A DNA stretch of 64,000 nucleotides, taken from CAYPGJ01 sp050174775 (GTDB lineage: Bacteria > Planctomycetota > Phycisphaerae > Phycisphaerales > UBA1924). Of this stretch, positions 10,728 through 19,438 are shown piece after piece; positions within the stretch are counted from its first letter, which is position 1; each line of letters starts with the position of its first letter. The notes below the pieces were generated by a model. The model searched no databases and was not told the DNA's origin. It worked only from the letters and a program-made list of their open reading frames with translations. Position numbers and translations under genes: made by a program. The stretch is taken from NCBI GenBank assembly GCA_050174775.1, contig JBFXJP010000007.1, positions 124,001 through 188,000 on the forward strand, written 5' to 3'.

Positions 10728-12652
10728 GACGTGGCTCCAGGAGCGGGCTCGCCCGCGGGAAGAAGTTCAACCGTCCAGACGATCGTGTACCGCTGCACGT
10801 CCGCCCCCTCTGGGAACACCGGCGTCGCGCCGGGCAGCGGCGCCATCGTCTCCAACGCCGCGTCCACCTGGCTCGCCCCGCTCGAACCGTCCGTCCGAAC
10901 CGGTTCGCGCGAGATCGCGTTCGGGTCCGGCGGCACGATCTTGTACGGCACGCCCGCACGCTGCTGATTCGACGTCAACCACTTCACCACCGTGTCGTTG
11001 ATGAACCGCAGCTGCGCGGCGTTCGTCGCATCCACAACAAGACGGCACGTCAGCTTCGGGCCGCCACCCTCCCCCTCCTGCGACCCGCCCTGCGCGCCCG
11101 CAGGAGCGCTACGACCACCACGCCCGCCCCGACCTCCACCACCGCTCTGCGCCGCCTGCGACGCCCCGGCCACCTCCGTGCTCAGACCCTCGGTCGTGAA
11201 CGATCGCAACTGCAACAGCCGCCATTCGCCCGCCGGCAGCGACGGCTGCCCGAGGCTCAGCAACTCCGGCTGCGGATTCGCCGACGCCAGAATCTCCGAC
11301 ACGTCCTGCAGCAGCCGCCCCGCCACCGCGCGATGCTCCGTCAGCGAGATCAGATTCGCCACCGAGTGACCCAGCTTCGCGCCGGACGACACCTCCGTCC
11401 ACGACTGCTTCAGCCGATCAGACTCGCGCTTCACCTCCGAAACCTTCCGCTGCGTCGCCTGCTTCGCAGCAGGCACGCCCGAACCGGTAGTCATCGCACC
11501 CACCACTGCCACGCCGGCGCCGACCACCGACAACGCCGCTGCAGCCGCGAACCACGCCGTCTTCCGCTTCCACATCCCCTCGCGCACCACCGACACCGGC
11601 ACCAGGTTCGCATCGATCGGCGCCAGCCCCAGCCCCTGCAGCGCACACCCGTACGCCGTGGCCAGCTGGTGCGACGACGCGGCGAACTCCGCGCTCCGCG
11701 CCCCGTCCACAGCGATCCGCACGAACGAGTCCAGCCGCACCACGTCCAGCCCGAGCCGCTGCGTGAGGAACTTCCGAAGCCCCGGCAACTGGAACGACGC
11801 GCCCAGACCCACCAGACGGATCAGCTTCGCCTCAGGGTGCAGCTGCGAGTAGTACTGAATCGATCGCTGCACGTCGTTCGCCAGATCGTCGAACGCCGGC
11901 TTCATCGCCTGGAAGATCTGCCGCTTGTGCTGCGACTGCTCCACCTCGCGCTTCAGCTTCTCAGCCTTGGCGTACGGCACCTTGAACGCGTTCACCAACG
12001 CATCCGTGAAATGATGCCCGCCGATGGGGAACGTCCGGATCCACACGCGCCCCGCGTCCGCCACGATCAGGTCCGTCGACACCGTCCCGATGTCGAGGAT
12101 CACCGTCCCGGGAGTCTTGTTCGTGAACGACAGGTCGTACGCCAACGCGTTGTAGACCGACACCGGAGAGAGCGCCACCACCTCCGGGTTCACCTTCACG
12201 TCCGCCAGCAGCGCCAGCCGCTCCATCACCCTCTCCCGGGTGATGGCGAAGATCCCCACCTCAACATCCGGCGAGTCCTGCGACACGAACGTCTGATAAT
12301 CCCACTCCACCTGCTCGATGGGGAAGGGAATCTGCTGCACCGCCTCAAACTTCACGATGTCCGGAACCTTCTTTGGCTCCACCGGCGGAAGCTTCGCGAA
12401 CCGCGTGAACCCCATGTGCCCCGGCACGGACACGGCCACCTGCGACCCCTTCAGGTCAGCCTGCGTCACCAGCGTCCCGACCCCCACCCGCAACGCGTCA
12501 TTCGGATCGACGTCCGGCGTCGAAAGCGGCTTCTTGTGCGGGATCACGGCGTAATCGACGAGCCGTACGCCCGCCCCGTCCCGCTCCAGCCGGACGGCCT
12601 TGATGCCGCCGGCGCCCACTTCGATGCCCCAGCAGGAGTTTCCAGAAGGCAT
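10724..12652 (-). CDS. pilM: PilM-like ATPase fused to a PilN-like membrane segment
   Basis: Residues 1-345 form an actin-like PilM domain. The N terminus CWGIEVGAGGIKAVRLE and the later VILDIGTVSTDLIVAD are the two phosphate-binding strands, and LVGLGASFQLPGLRKFL is the adenosine motif. Classical PilM (about 350 residues) ends there. Here the chain continues through a membrane helix (about 364-387), a short coiled coil and some 220 periplasmic residues with a Gly/Arg-rich linker, so the protein looks like PilM fused to a PilN-like subunit. In type IV pili PilM binds the PilN cytoplasmic tail, and a fusion would make that link permanent. It is first of a three-gene minus-strand operon with 4-base overlaps. 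No PilQ, PilB or pilin gene is present in the window. Confidence 0.85.
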   Translation of the reverse strand: MPSGNSCWGIEVGAGGIKAVRLERDGAGVRLVDYAVIPHKKPLSTPDVDPNDALRVGVGTLVTQADLKGSQVAVSVPGHMGFTRFAKLPPVEPKKVPDIVKFEAVQQIPFPIEQVEWDYQTFVSQDSPDVEVGIFAITRERVMERLALLADVKVNPEVVALSPVSVYNALAYDLSFTNKTPGTVILDIGTVSTDLIVADAGRVWIRTFPIGGHHFTDALVNAFKVPYAKAEKLKREVEQSQHKRQIFQAMKPAFDDLANDVQRSIQYYSQLHPEAKLIRLVGLGASFQLPGLRKFLTQRLGLDVVRLDSFVRIAVDGARSAEFAASSHQLATAYGCALQGLGLAPIDANLVPVSVVREGMWKRKTAWFAAAAALSVVGAGVAVVGAMTTGSGVPAAKQATQRKVSEVKRESDRLKQSWTEVSSGAKLGHSVANLISLTEHRAVAGRLLQDVSEILASANPQPELLSLGQPSLPAGEWRLLQLRSFTTEGLSTEVAGASQAAQSGGGGRGGRGGRSAPAGAQGGSQEGEGGGPKLTCRLVVDATNAAQLRFINDTVVKWLTSNQQRAGVPYKIVPPDPNAISREPVRTDGSSGASQVDAALETMAPLPGATPVFPEGADVQRYTIVWTVELLPAGEPAPGATS

Positions 12653-12821
12653 GTGCGTCCCTGATATCAGGTGGCGGGAACGCCGCCACGCGCCTGTGTC
12701 GATCCCGAGCGCCGAGCCGCCCCGACCCGGGCAGCATGCCTATACGGGTCAACCCCCACACGGTTCTCGGCCGACCAAACCCCGCCCGCACTCGACGCGA
12801 GCGCGCGGCCTGGCGAGTCTC

Positions 12822-12850
12822 ATTGCATCATCCCGCCCCCACCCCGTCAA
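12822..12850 (-). promoter_or_regulatory. Candidate promoter of the PilM operon
   Basis: In the 319-base divergent gap between the PilM gene and the S1 gene, the minus strand has TTGACG (12845-12850), a 17-base spacer and TGCAAT (12822-12827). Transcription would start about 160 bases before the PilM ATG. A promoter for the plus-strand S1 gene is expected in the same gap. TACACT at 12881 is a possible -10 box but lacks a clear -35 partner. Confidence 0.4.
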
Positions 12851-12971
12851 CCGAAGCGCAGCCTTTCCCCCGGGGCGCGGTACACTTCGGGGCTCGCCTT
12901 CGGTCGTTCCGTTCCCAGGCGAGCACACACGTTCCGCCTCGTTTCTCCGACTCTTTCGATCGAGCACGACG

Positions 12972-14312
12972 ATGGACCCTCAGCCCAACTCCGCGAATCC
13001 CGCCTCCACCCCCGCGCCCGAACCCCAGGCCGCGCCAAAGCCGCTCATCTCCGACGAGCTCGAGCGCGAGATCGCCGAAGCCATGGAGGAACTCGCCGCC
13101 GAAGAGCACGCGCCGCGCGCAAGCGCCAAGCCGCAGGACGGCGCGGGCGCAAAGCCCGGCATCCGTGGACCGCGCGTCGTCCGCGCAGGACGCGAGCACC
13201 GCACCGGCAAGGTCGTCTCCGTCGGACCCACCGACATCTTCATCGAGTTCGGACCCAAAGAGCTCGGCGTTGTCCCCCGTCAGGGCTGGCCCGAAGAAGA
13301 ACTCCCCAATGCCAACGACACCGTTGAGGTGGTCGTCGATCGCTTCGAAGCGGGCGAGAGCCTCTTCATCTGCTCGCGCCCCGGCGCCGTGCAGAAGGCC
13401 GAGTGGGAACTCCTCGAGCCCGGACAGATCGTCGAGGCGCGCGTCACCGGCGTGAACAAGGGCGGCCTCGAACTCGAAGTCGCCAACCACGCCGCGTTCA
13501 TGCCCGCCTCCCACGTCGACGTCCGCCGCATCGAAGACCTCTCCGTCTTCGTCGGACAGAAATTCCCCTGCGAAGTCCAGCGCGTCGACCGCTCCGGCAA
13601 GGGACAGATCGTCCTCTCACGCCGCAGCCTCCTTAAGGAAGAGCGCGCCAAGCAGGCCGCGACCCTCAAGGAAGAGCTGGCCGAGGGCCAGACGCGCGAG
13701 GGCACCGTCCGCAAGCTCATGCCCTTCGGCGCCTTCGTCGATCTGGGCGGGCTCGACGGCCTCCTCCACGTCTCCGACATGTCCTACGACCGCGTCAACG
13801 ACCCCTCCAAAGTCGTGAAGGAAGGCCAGACCATCAGCGTGAAAGTGCTGAAGGTTGACCTCGCGAACAAGAAGATCGCGCTCGGCCTCAAACAGCTCCA
13901 GCAGGACCCCTTCCAGGCCGCCTCCTCCGACGTTTCCACAGGCGCCGAGCTCACGGGCCGCGTCACCAAGATCCTCGACTTCGGCGCATTCGTCGAAGTC
14001 GCGCCGGGCGTCGAAGGCCTCGTCCACATCTCCGAGCTCTCCTGGAAGCGCGTCGGTCAGGTGAAGGACGTCGTGCGCGAGGGCGAGGTCGTCAAGGTGA
14101 AGGTCCTCGAGATCGATCCGGCCAAGCGCCGTGTCTCCCTCAGCATCAAGCAGACCCAGGAAGCCCCCGCCGACACCGGCAAGGGCCGAGGCGACCGACC
14201 CGGACGCTCCGCCGAGGACATCAAGAAGGAAACCCCCGAGTTCCGCCGCCTCCGCGAGAAGTTCCAGAAGGAGCAGAAGCTCAAGGGCTCTCCGCTCAAG
14301 GGCGGCATGTGA
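12972..14312 (+). CDS. rpsA: Ribosomal protein S1-type RNA-binding protein with four S1 domains
   Basis: The 446-residue protein has an acidic/Pro-rich N terminus, then four S1 (OB-fold) repeats at about 75-145, 155-225, 240-310 and 325-395. The repeats are recognisable by GKVVSVGPTDIFIEFG, IVEARVTGVNKGGLELEV, GTVRKLMPFGAFVDLGGLDG and GRVTKILDFGAFVEVAPGVEG. The last two, with GLLHVSDMS and GLVHISELSW, are the most canonical. The tail is Lys-rich. E. coli S1 has six domains, so a four-domain S1 would help mRNA binding at the 30S subunit but is a short form. The ATG at 12972 is the first start after which the reading makes sense; the in-frame extension upstream is low-complexity shadow. argS follows 41 bases later. 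Confidence 0.85.
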   Translation: MDPQPNSANPASTPAPEPQAAPKPLISDELEREIAEAMEELAAEEHAPRASAKPQDGAGAKPGIRGPRVVRAGREHRTGKVVSVGPTDIFIEFGPKELGVVPRQGWPEEELPNANDTVEVVVDRFEAGESLFICSRPGAVQKAEWELLEPGQIVEARVTGVNKGGLELEVANHAAFMPASHVDVRRIEDLSVFVGQKFPCEVQRVDRSGKGQIVLSRRSLLKEERAKQAATLKEELAEGQTREGTVRKLMPFGAFVDLGGLDGLLHVSDMSYDRVNDPSKVVKEGQTISVKVLKVDLANKKIALGLKQLQQDPFQAASSDVSTGAELTGRVTKILDFGAFVEVAPGVEGLVHISELSWKRVGQVKDVVREGEVVKVKVLEIDPAKRRVSLSIKQTQEAPADTGKGRGDRPGRSAEDIKKETPEFRRLREKFQKEQKLKGSPLKGGM

Positions 14313-14353
14313 TCCGCGCGGCCCGCGCCGCCTGATCGTTACACTCGCGCGCG

Positions 14354-16219
14354 ATGGCGTCCTTCGACCCACAGGCTGTGCTCCGCGATCGTCTTCTCGC
14401 CGCGATGCGCGAAGCGCTGTCCGGCTCGCTCCCCGACGACCTCGACCCGCAGATCGTCCCCTCGCGCAACCCGCAGTTCGGCGACTACCAGTGCAACGCC
14501 GCGATGGGCCTCGCCAAACTCGCCGGCAAAAAGCCGCGCGACGTCGCCCTCGCCATCGTCCAGCACGCCGACCTCTCCGGCGTCGCCGAGCCGCTCACCC
14601 CCGACTCCGTCGCGGGCCCCGGCTTCATCAACATCCGTCTCTCCGGCGATGCCCTCGCGCGTGCGCTCGCATCCATGGAAGCGGGTGAGTCCGGCGCCCT
14701 CGCCATCGATCTCCCCACGAACCCCGAAACCGTCGTCGTCGACCTCTGCGGCGTCAATCTCGCTAAACAGATGCACGTCGGGCACCTCCGCTCCACCGTC
14801 ATCGGCGACGCCATCGCGCGCTCCCTCGAACGTCTCGGCCACACCGTCATCCGCCAATCCCACTTCGGCGACTGGGGCCTCCCCATCGCCATGGTCACCG
14901 CTCGCGTCAAACGACTCGCCGACGCCGGCGAGATCGACCTCCACTCCATCACCCTCGAACAACTCGACTCCATCTACCGAGCCGCACAACGCGCCTGCGA
15001 ACGCGACGCCAAGGGCCTCGACGCCGCGCGCCGCTTCGGCCTCGGCCCCAAAGCCCTCGCCGAACTCGAAGCACAAATCTCCGGCGCGGAAGAGGAGTTC
15101 CTCCACGCCCGCCAGACACTCATCGCCCTCCAACGCCACGAGCCCTCCGTCTTCCGCGTCTGGCAGCGCATCGCCGACATCACCATCGCCGAGTGCATGG
15201 CCATCTGCGCCCGCCTCCGCGCGAAGGTCGACGCCTCCATGGTGGCCGGCGAATCCACCTACGCCGAGGAGCTCGCAGGCATCGTCGACGACCTCGAGAA
15301 GCGCACCGTCGCGGAGATCTCCCAAGGCGCCCTCGTCGTCCACCTCAAGCAGTACGGCATCGAGGAACCCGCCCTCATCCGCAAGTCCGACGGCGGCTTC
15401 CTCTACGCCACCACCGACATCGCCGCCATCCGCCGTCGCGTCCAGAAACTCCACGCCGATCGCGTCATCTACTGCGTCGACGCGCGCCAGTCCCTCCACT
15501 TCCGCCAGGTCTTCGCGGCCTCCATCAAAGCGGGCTACGCCAAGCGCCCCGACGGCTCCGACGCGCGCCTTGAGCACGCCGCGTTCGGCACCGTGCTGGG
15601 CCAGGACGGCCGACCCTTCAAAACACGCTCCGGCGAGAACGTCAAGCTCTCCGACCTCATCGACGAAGCCGTGAGCCGCGCCGAACGCGCCATCGAGCAA
15701 CGCGACCCGGACCTCGACCCCGCCACGCGCCACGACCTCGCCTCAGCCATCGGCATTGCCGCCATCAAGTACGTCGATCTCTCCACCGACCGCGTCAAGG
15801 ACTACGTCTTCGACTTCGACCGCATGCTCGCTTTCGAGGGCGACACCGGCCCGTACCTCCTCTACGCGCTCGTCCGCATCAAGAGCATCTTCCGCAAAGC
15901 CGAGGAACGCGGCCTCACCGCCGACGCCTCCCGCGCCCCCTTCCATATCAACGAGCCCGCCGAAAAAACCCTCGCGCTCACCCTCCTCCGCTACCCCTCC
16001 GCGCTCCAAGGCGTGGCCGACGCGCTCGAGCCCCACCGCCTCTGCGCCTTCCTCCACGATCTCGCAGGCGCCTTCTCCACCTTCTTCACCGCATGCCCCG
16101 TCCTCCAGGCAGAGGATGCGCAAACCCGCGCCTCCCGCCTCCGACTCTGTGCGCTCACCGCGCGCGTCCTCGAAGACGGCCTCACCACCCTCGGCATCCC
16201 CACCGTCGAACGCATGTGA
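14354..16219 (+). CDS. argS: Arginyl-tRNA synthetase
   Basis: This 621-residue class I synthetase charges tRNA-Arg with arginine. The N-terminal Add-1 domain (about 1-115) recognises the tRNA elbow. The HIGH motif is HVGH at residues 141-144, inside NLAKQMHVGHLRST. The KMSKS loop is the degenerate TRSGENVKL typical of ArgRS, and the GDTGPYLLYALVRIKSI segment starts the C-terminal anticodon-binding helical domain. The protein has an ArgRS-typical length. It sits directly downstream of the S1 gene and probably shares its transcript, and it converges with the 16245-17192 hydrolase. A tRNA-Arg gene lies elsewhere in the window at 52151-52223. Confidence 0.97.
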   Translation: MASFDPQAVLRDRLLAAMREALSGSLPDDLDPQIVPSRNPQFGDYQCNAAMGLAKLAGKKPRDVALAIVQHADLSGVAEPLTPDSVAGPGFINIRLSGDALARALASMEAGESGALAIDLPTNPETVVVDLCGVNLAKQMHVGHLRSTVIGDAIARSLERLGHTVIRQSHFGDWGLPIAMVTARVKRLADAGEIDLHSITLEQLDSIYRAAQRACERDAKGLDAARRFGLGPKALAELEAQISGAEEEFLHARQTLIALQRHEPSVFRVWQRIADITIAECMAICARLRAKVDASMVAGESTYAEELAGIVDDLEKRTVAEISQGALVVHLKQYGIEEPALIRKSDGGFLYATTDIAAIRRRVQKLHADRVIYCVDARQSLHFRQVFAASIKAGYAKRPDGSDARLEHAAFGTVLGQDGRPFKTRSGENVKLSDLIDEAVSRAERAIEQRDPDLDPATRHDLASAIGIAAIKYVDLSTDRVKDYVFDFDRMLAFEGDTGPYLLYALVRIKSIFRKAEERGLTADASRAPFHINEPAEKTLALTLLRYPSALQGVADALEPHRLCAFLHDLAGAFSTFFTACPVLQAEDAQTRASRLRLCALTARVLEDGLTTLGIPTVERM

Positions 16220-16244
16220 CCGCGCGCGACCCGCGCCGCTGCGC

Positions 16245-17192
16245 TCACCTCATCCGCGACAAAAACGCACGCAGCGCCTCGCCCGCCCGTTCCGCGTGCC
16301 CCTCCTCCGTCCACACGTTGTTGTGCCCCGCGCCCGGAATCTCGACCAACTCCGCATCACGCGCAGCCTCCCGTATCCCGCGCGAATCCTCGACCGGGCA
16401 CACCTCGTCCGCATCACCGTGAATCAGCAGCAGCGGCACACGCAGCCGCGCCGCGTGCTCCGCGCGATCAAACCCTCCCCACCGCGCCCCAAGCCCCAGA
16501 CGCGCCCCCAGCACCCCGAACGTGATCGGCCCCGTCACCCTCCAAGGCATCCCCGCAAGCCGCAGCACGTTGAACGCCGGAGTCCACGCCTCCCGGTACG
16601 GCGCCTCCGCGATCACGCCCCGCACACCCAACCCCTGCCCCTCCTCCATCGCGCCCGCCACGATCGACGTCCCCCCCCCAGCCGACCACCCAAACAACAC
16701 CACCGCGCGCCCACCCCACTCCTCCCGAGCACGCGCCTCTTCAAGCACGCGCATCAACGCCACATGCTCGTCAGTGCCCATGCTCCATTTCACTTCACCC
16801 CTGCCGCGTGAACTCGTCGAATCACCCAGCCCCGCAGGGTCCCACATCACCACCCTCGACGCGCTCCGCGCGATCACCGGCAGACGCGCCAATCCCCCCA
16901 CTCTCGAATCACCCCATCCCGGCGTCATCACCACCACAGGCCCTTCCGCAACATCCCCGCGGACGTCCCACACGGGCAGGCGAGCGCCCTCGTGCTCCAC
17001 CTCCCATGCCACAAAGGTGCGCGGTGTGCGCAGCTCCGAGGGCTCACCCGGCAGCCCCTTGGCCAGCGCCCACGCGTACCCGCGCCGAGGCGGATGACGC
17101 AGCCGCCACGCCGTGCGCCACACGATGAACGCCACGGCCAGCAGAAGCCCGGCCGCGAGCAGCACGCCCAGCCCCACGATGTCAAACCTCAT
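16245..17192 (-). CDS. Membrane-anchored alpha/beta hydrolase
   Basis: About 315 residues. An N-terminal membrane helix (IVGLGVLLAAGLLLAVAFIVW) anchors an alpha/beta-hydrolase domain. The nucleophile elbow is GWSAGG in VVLFGWSAGGGTSI, the acid is in HGDADEVCPVEDSRG, and the histidine is in IPGAGHNNVW. GWGDSRVG and DPAGLGDST lie where the oxyanion strand and loop are expected. The fold is certain but the substrate (ester, amide or thioester) is not. I prefer the ATG at 17192; a GTG three codons upstream (17201) is the alternative. It is the last gene of the minus-strand run below rseP, separated from it by 45 bases. Confidence 0.88.
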   Translation of the reverse strand: MRFDIVGLGVLLAAGLLLAVAFIVWRTAWRLRHPPRRGYAWALAKGLPGEPSELRTPRTFVAWEVEHEGARLPVWDVRGDVAEGPVVVMTPGWGDSRVGGLARLPVIARSASRVVMWDPAGLGDSTSSRGRGEVKWSMGTDEHVALMRVLEEARAREEWGGRAVVLFGWSAGGGTSIVAGAMEEGQGLGVRGVIAEAPYREAWTPAFNVLRLAGMPWRVTGPITFGVLGARLGLGARWGGFDRAEHAARLRVPLLLIHGDADEVCPVEDSRGIREAARDAELVEIPGAGHNNVWTEEGHAERAGEALRAFLSRMR

Positions 17193-17237
17193 CGTGCTCA
17201 CGCCCGCTCAAGATACGACGAGCGGCCCGCGAACATC

Positions 17238-19430
17238 TCAGCCACCCAGAATCCCGGCCACGTCGTTGAACGTCACGATCAGGAACACCGCCACCACCAG
17301 CAGCAGCCCCACCGCGGTCGCGGCGTTCTGAATCGCCGGCGACACCGGCTTCCTCGTCACACCCTCGATCAACAGAAACACCAGCAGCCCCCCGTCCGCG
17401 ATCGGGATCGGCAGCAGATTCACCACAGCCAGATTCACCGAGATCAGCCCCAGGAAGAAGATCAGGTGCAGCATCCCGCGCTCGGCCACGATCGTCCCGA
17501 TGTGCGCGATGCCGACCGGGCCCTTCAGGTGCTGCACCTTCACCGTGCCCTCGAACAGCCGCACCAGCGTCAGGTACACCGTCCGCATCACTCGGTCCGT
17601 CTCGTGCAGCCCCATCCCCAGCGCGGCCCAGGGCGTCTCGCCCTTCAACGTCGTCTGCTCGAGATCAAACAACCCCAGCGCCACCGGGCTGCTCCATCCC
17701 AACCGATGCAGCGCGGCCACCTGCTCACCGGTCATCACCCACGTCATCTCTTCCGTCGGCCCCGTGTCCGGCTCCTCACCCAGCGGCAGACGCACCACGA
17801 GCCGCACCTCCGCGCCCCGATCCGCCGCGAGCGCCTCGCGCGTGGCCCCCGCGAGCGCATCCCGGAACTCGTTCATCGTGGAGACCGCAACATCCCCCAC
17901 GCGCAGCACGCGCGCTCCCGCGGGCACGGGAGGCTGCCCCTCCATCCACACACTGTCACGCTCCGGCGCGCCCGCAGCAGACAGGCTCGAATGACGCGAC
18001 GACATCGTCCCCGCAAGGATCGGCGGCCCATCCGCGACCGTCGTCGGGATGAACCCGATCGCCTTCCGACGCGCATCCACCTCTGCGGACATCTCGACGT
18101 ACGCCCCGGCGCGCAGCACCGTGAGCGACACGCGCTTCCCGGCGTGACGCTGAATCTCGGCCACGCCCAGCGCCAGATCAGGCCACTCCACCGACCCCAC
18201 CCGCGCAAGCACATCCCCCGGAAGCAGCCCTGCCTCCTCCGCCGCGCCCTCGACCGACTCCACGCCGAGCGCGGGCAGCACGCCGAGCGCGTGGGGCTGC
18301 GATCGCGCCGCCTCCCCCTCACTCACCGTCACCGGCACGAACGACCATCCGTACGTCGGGCGCACGCTCGCGATCACACGCTCCCCCTTGGGTGTGCGGA
18401 ACGCCAGCTCGAGCGGCCGACCTTCCGACCGCTCCGCCGCGCTCTGCAGCTCACTCCCGAGCGCCACCACTTCCCCGTTCACCGTCTCGAGGCGCGACCC
18501 GCCCGGCACGCTCCCGAGCCCCGAACGATCCATCTCCATCCGCCAGCGCTGCCTCGAGGACAGCGCGATCTCCGACTCCTCGTACAGCCGCGTCGACGTG
18601 GCCGGGTACACGCCCAGCTCGCGCAAGCGCGTCCGCTCGTTCGTCGTCGGCTTCGCTTGGAACGTGATCGTCCCATCCACGCCCGGGCGCTCCACGCGCA
18701 CGCGCAGCGTCTCCTCCCCTCGGCTCATCGCGCTCGCCAGCGCCACGTCGCTGAACGACCGGATCTCCCTCCCGTTGGGCGAGAGCAACCGGTCGAGCGC
18801 GCCCCGCTCCCCCTCCGCATCGATCGACACGATCCGATCGCCCGTGCGCAGCCCGACGCCGACCCCCTCCCGGTTCATCGGCTCCGCGAGCGCCGCCCCC
18901 GAGCGCGCCGCAACCTCACCCACCACAGGCGCCTCGACGTCCAACCCCTTCATGAACACGCCGACAAAGATCACGCACGCCAGCAGCACGTTCATCACGA
19001 CCCCGGCCGTCACGATCACCATCCGCTTCCACACCGGCTTCGACGAATACGAGTCCGGCACGTCAGGACGCGAGCCCGGACGAAGATCGTCCTGACCCAG
19101 CATCTTCACGTACCCCCCGAACGGCAGCCAGTTGATCCGGTACTCCGTCGGTGAGACGCCCTCGAGCCTCGGCAGCGGACCGTCCACCGGCGCCTTCACC
19201 CCGTTCGACGCGAGCCGCTTCCGCAACTCCGGCGTCGTCGAGCCGCGCCGCCAGCCGATCCCCTTCCGATACGACACCACGGCCGGCCCGAACCCGATCG
19301 CGAACTGCTCCACGCGCACGCCCGCCCAGCGCGCCGCGAGAAAGTGCCCCAGCTCGTGGATGAAGATCACCAGCCCGAAACCAAGGGCCACCAACAACAG
19401 ATCGCGCATCGATGCCAGCGTGGAGAGCAT
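17238..19430 (-). CDS. rseP: RseP-like site-2 (intramembrane) zinc metalloprotease with PDZ domains
   Basis: Residues 25-29 are HELGH, the zinc site in the first membrane helix (LVIFIHELGHFLAARWAG), followed by the family signature FAIGFGP. The third zinc ligand is in the C-terminal LLPIPIADGG, a variant of NxxPxPxLDGG. In between are GGYVKMLGQDD, a second helix (VTAGVVMNVLLACVIFVGVF) and at least two PDZ-like regions (around VGLRTGDRIVSIDAEG and AGLLPGDVLARVGS). At 730 residues it is much longer than E. coli RseP (about 450), because of the enlarged periplasmic part. Relatives cleave anti-sigma factors and leftover signal peptides in the membrane. I use the ATG at 19430; a TTG lies two codons earlier. 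It follows dxr by eight bases, a very common pairing. Confidence 0.93.
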   Translation of the reverse strand: MLSTLASMRDLLLVALGFGLVIFIHELGHFLAARWAGVRVEQFAIGFGPAVVSYRKGIGWRRGSTTPELRKRLASNGVKAPVDGPLPRLEGVSPTEYRINWLPFGGYVKMLGQDDLRPGSRPDVPDSYSSKPVWKRMVIVTAGVVMNVLLACVIFVGVFMKGLDVEAPVVGEVAARSGAALAEPMNREGVGVGLRTGDRIVSIDAEGERGALDRLLSPNGREIRSFSDVALASAMSRGEETLRVRVERPGVDGTITFQAKPTTNERTRLRELGVYPATSTRLYEESEIALSSRQRWRMEMDRSGLGSVPGGSRLETVNGEVVALGSELQSAAERSEGRPLELAFRTPKGERVIASVRPTYGWSFVPVTVSEGEAARSQPHALGVLPALGVESVEGAAEEAGLLPGDVLARVGSVEWPDLALGVAEIQRHAGKRVSLTVLRAGAYVEMSAEVDARRKAIGFIPTTVADGPPILAGTMSSRHSSLSAAGAPERDSVWMEGQPPVPAGARVLRVGDVAVSTMNEFRDALAGATREALAADRGAEVRLVVRLPLGEEPDTGPTEEMTWVMTGEQVAALHRLGWSSPVALGLFDLEQTTLKGETPWAALGMGLHETDRVMRTVYLTLVRLFEGTVKVQHLKGPVGIAHIGTIVAERGMLHLIFFLGLISVNLAVVNLLPIPIADGGLLVFLLIEGVTRKPVSPAIQNAATAVGLLLVVAVFLIVTFNDVAGILGG

Positions 19431-19438
19431 GTCCAATC

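Noticed and set aside
16992..19154. A 720-codon open frame on the plus strand across rseP
   Set aside because: It is Arg/His/Pro-rich and antisense to a clear RseP homologue; long antisense frames are common at this GC content.
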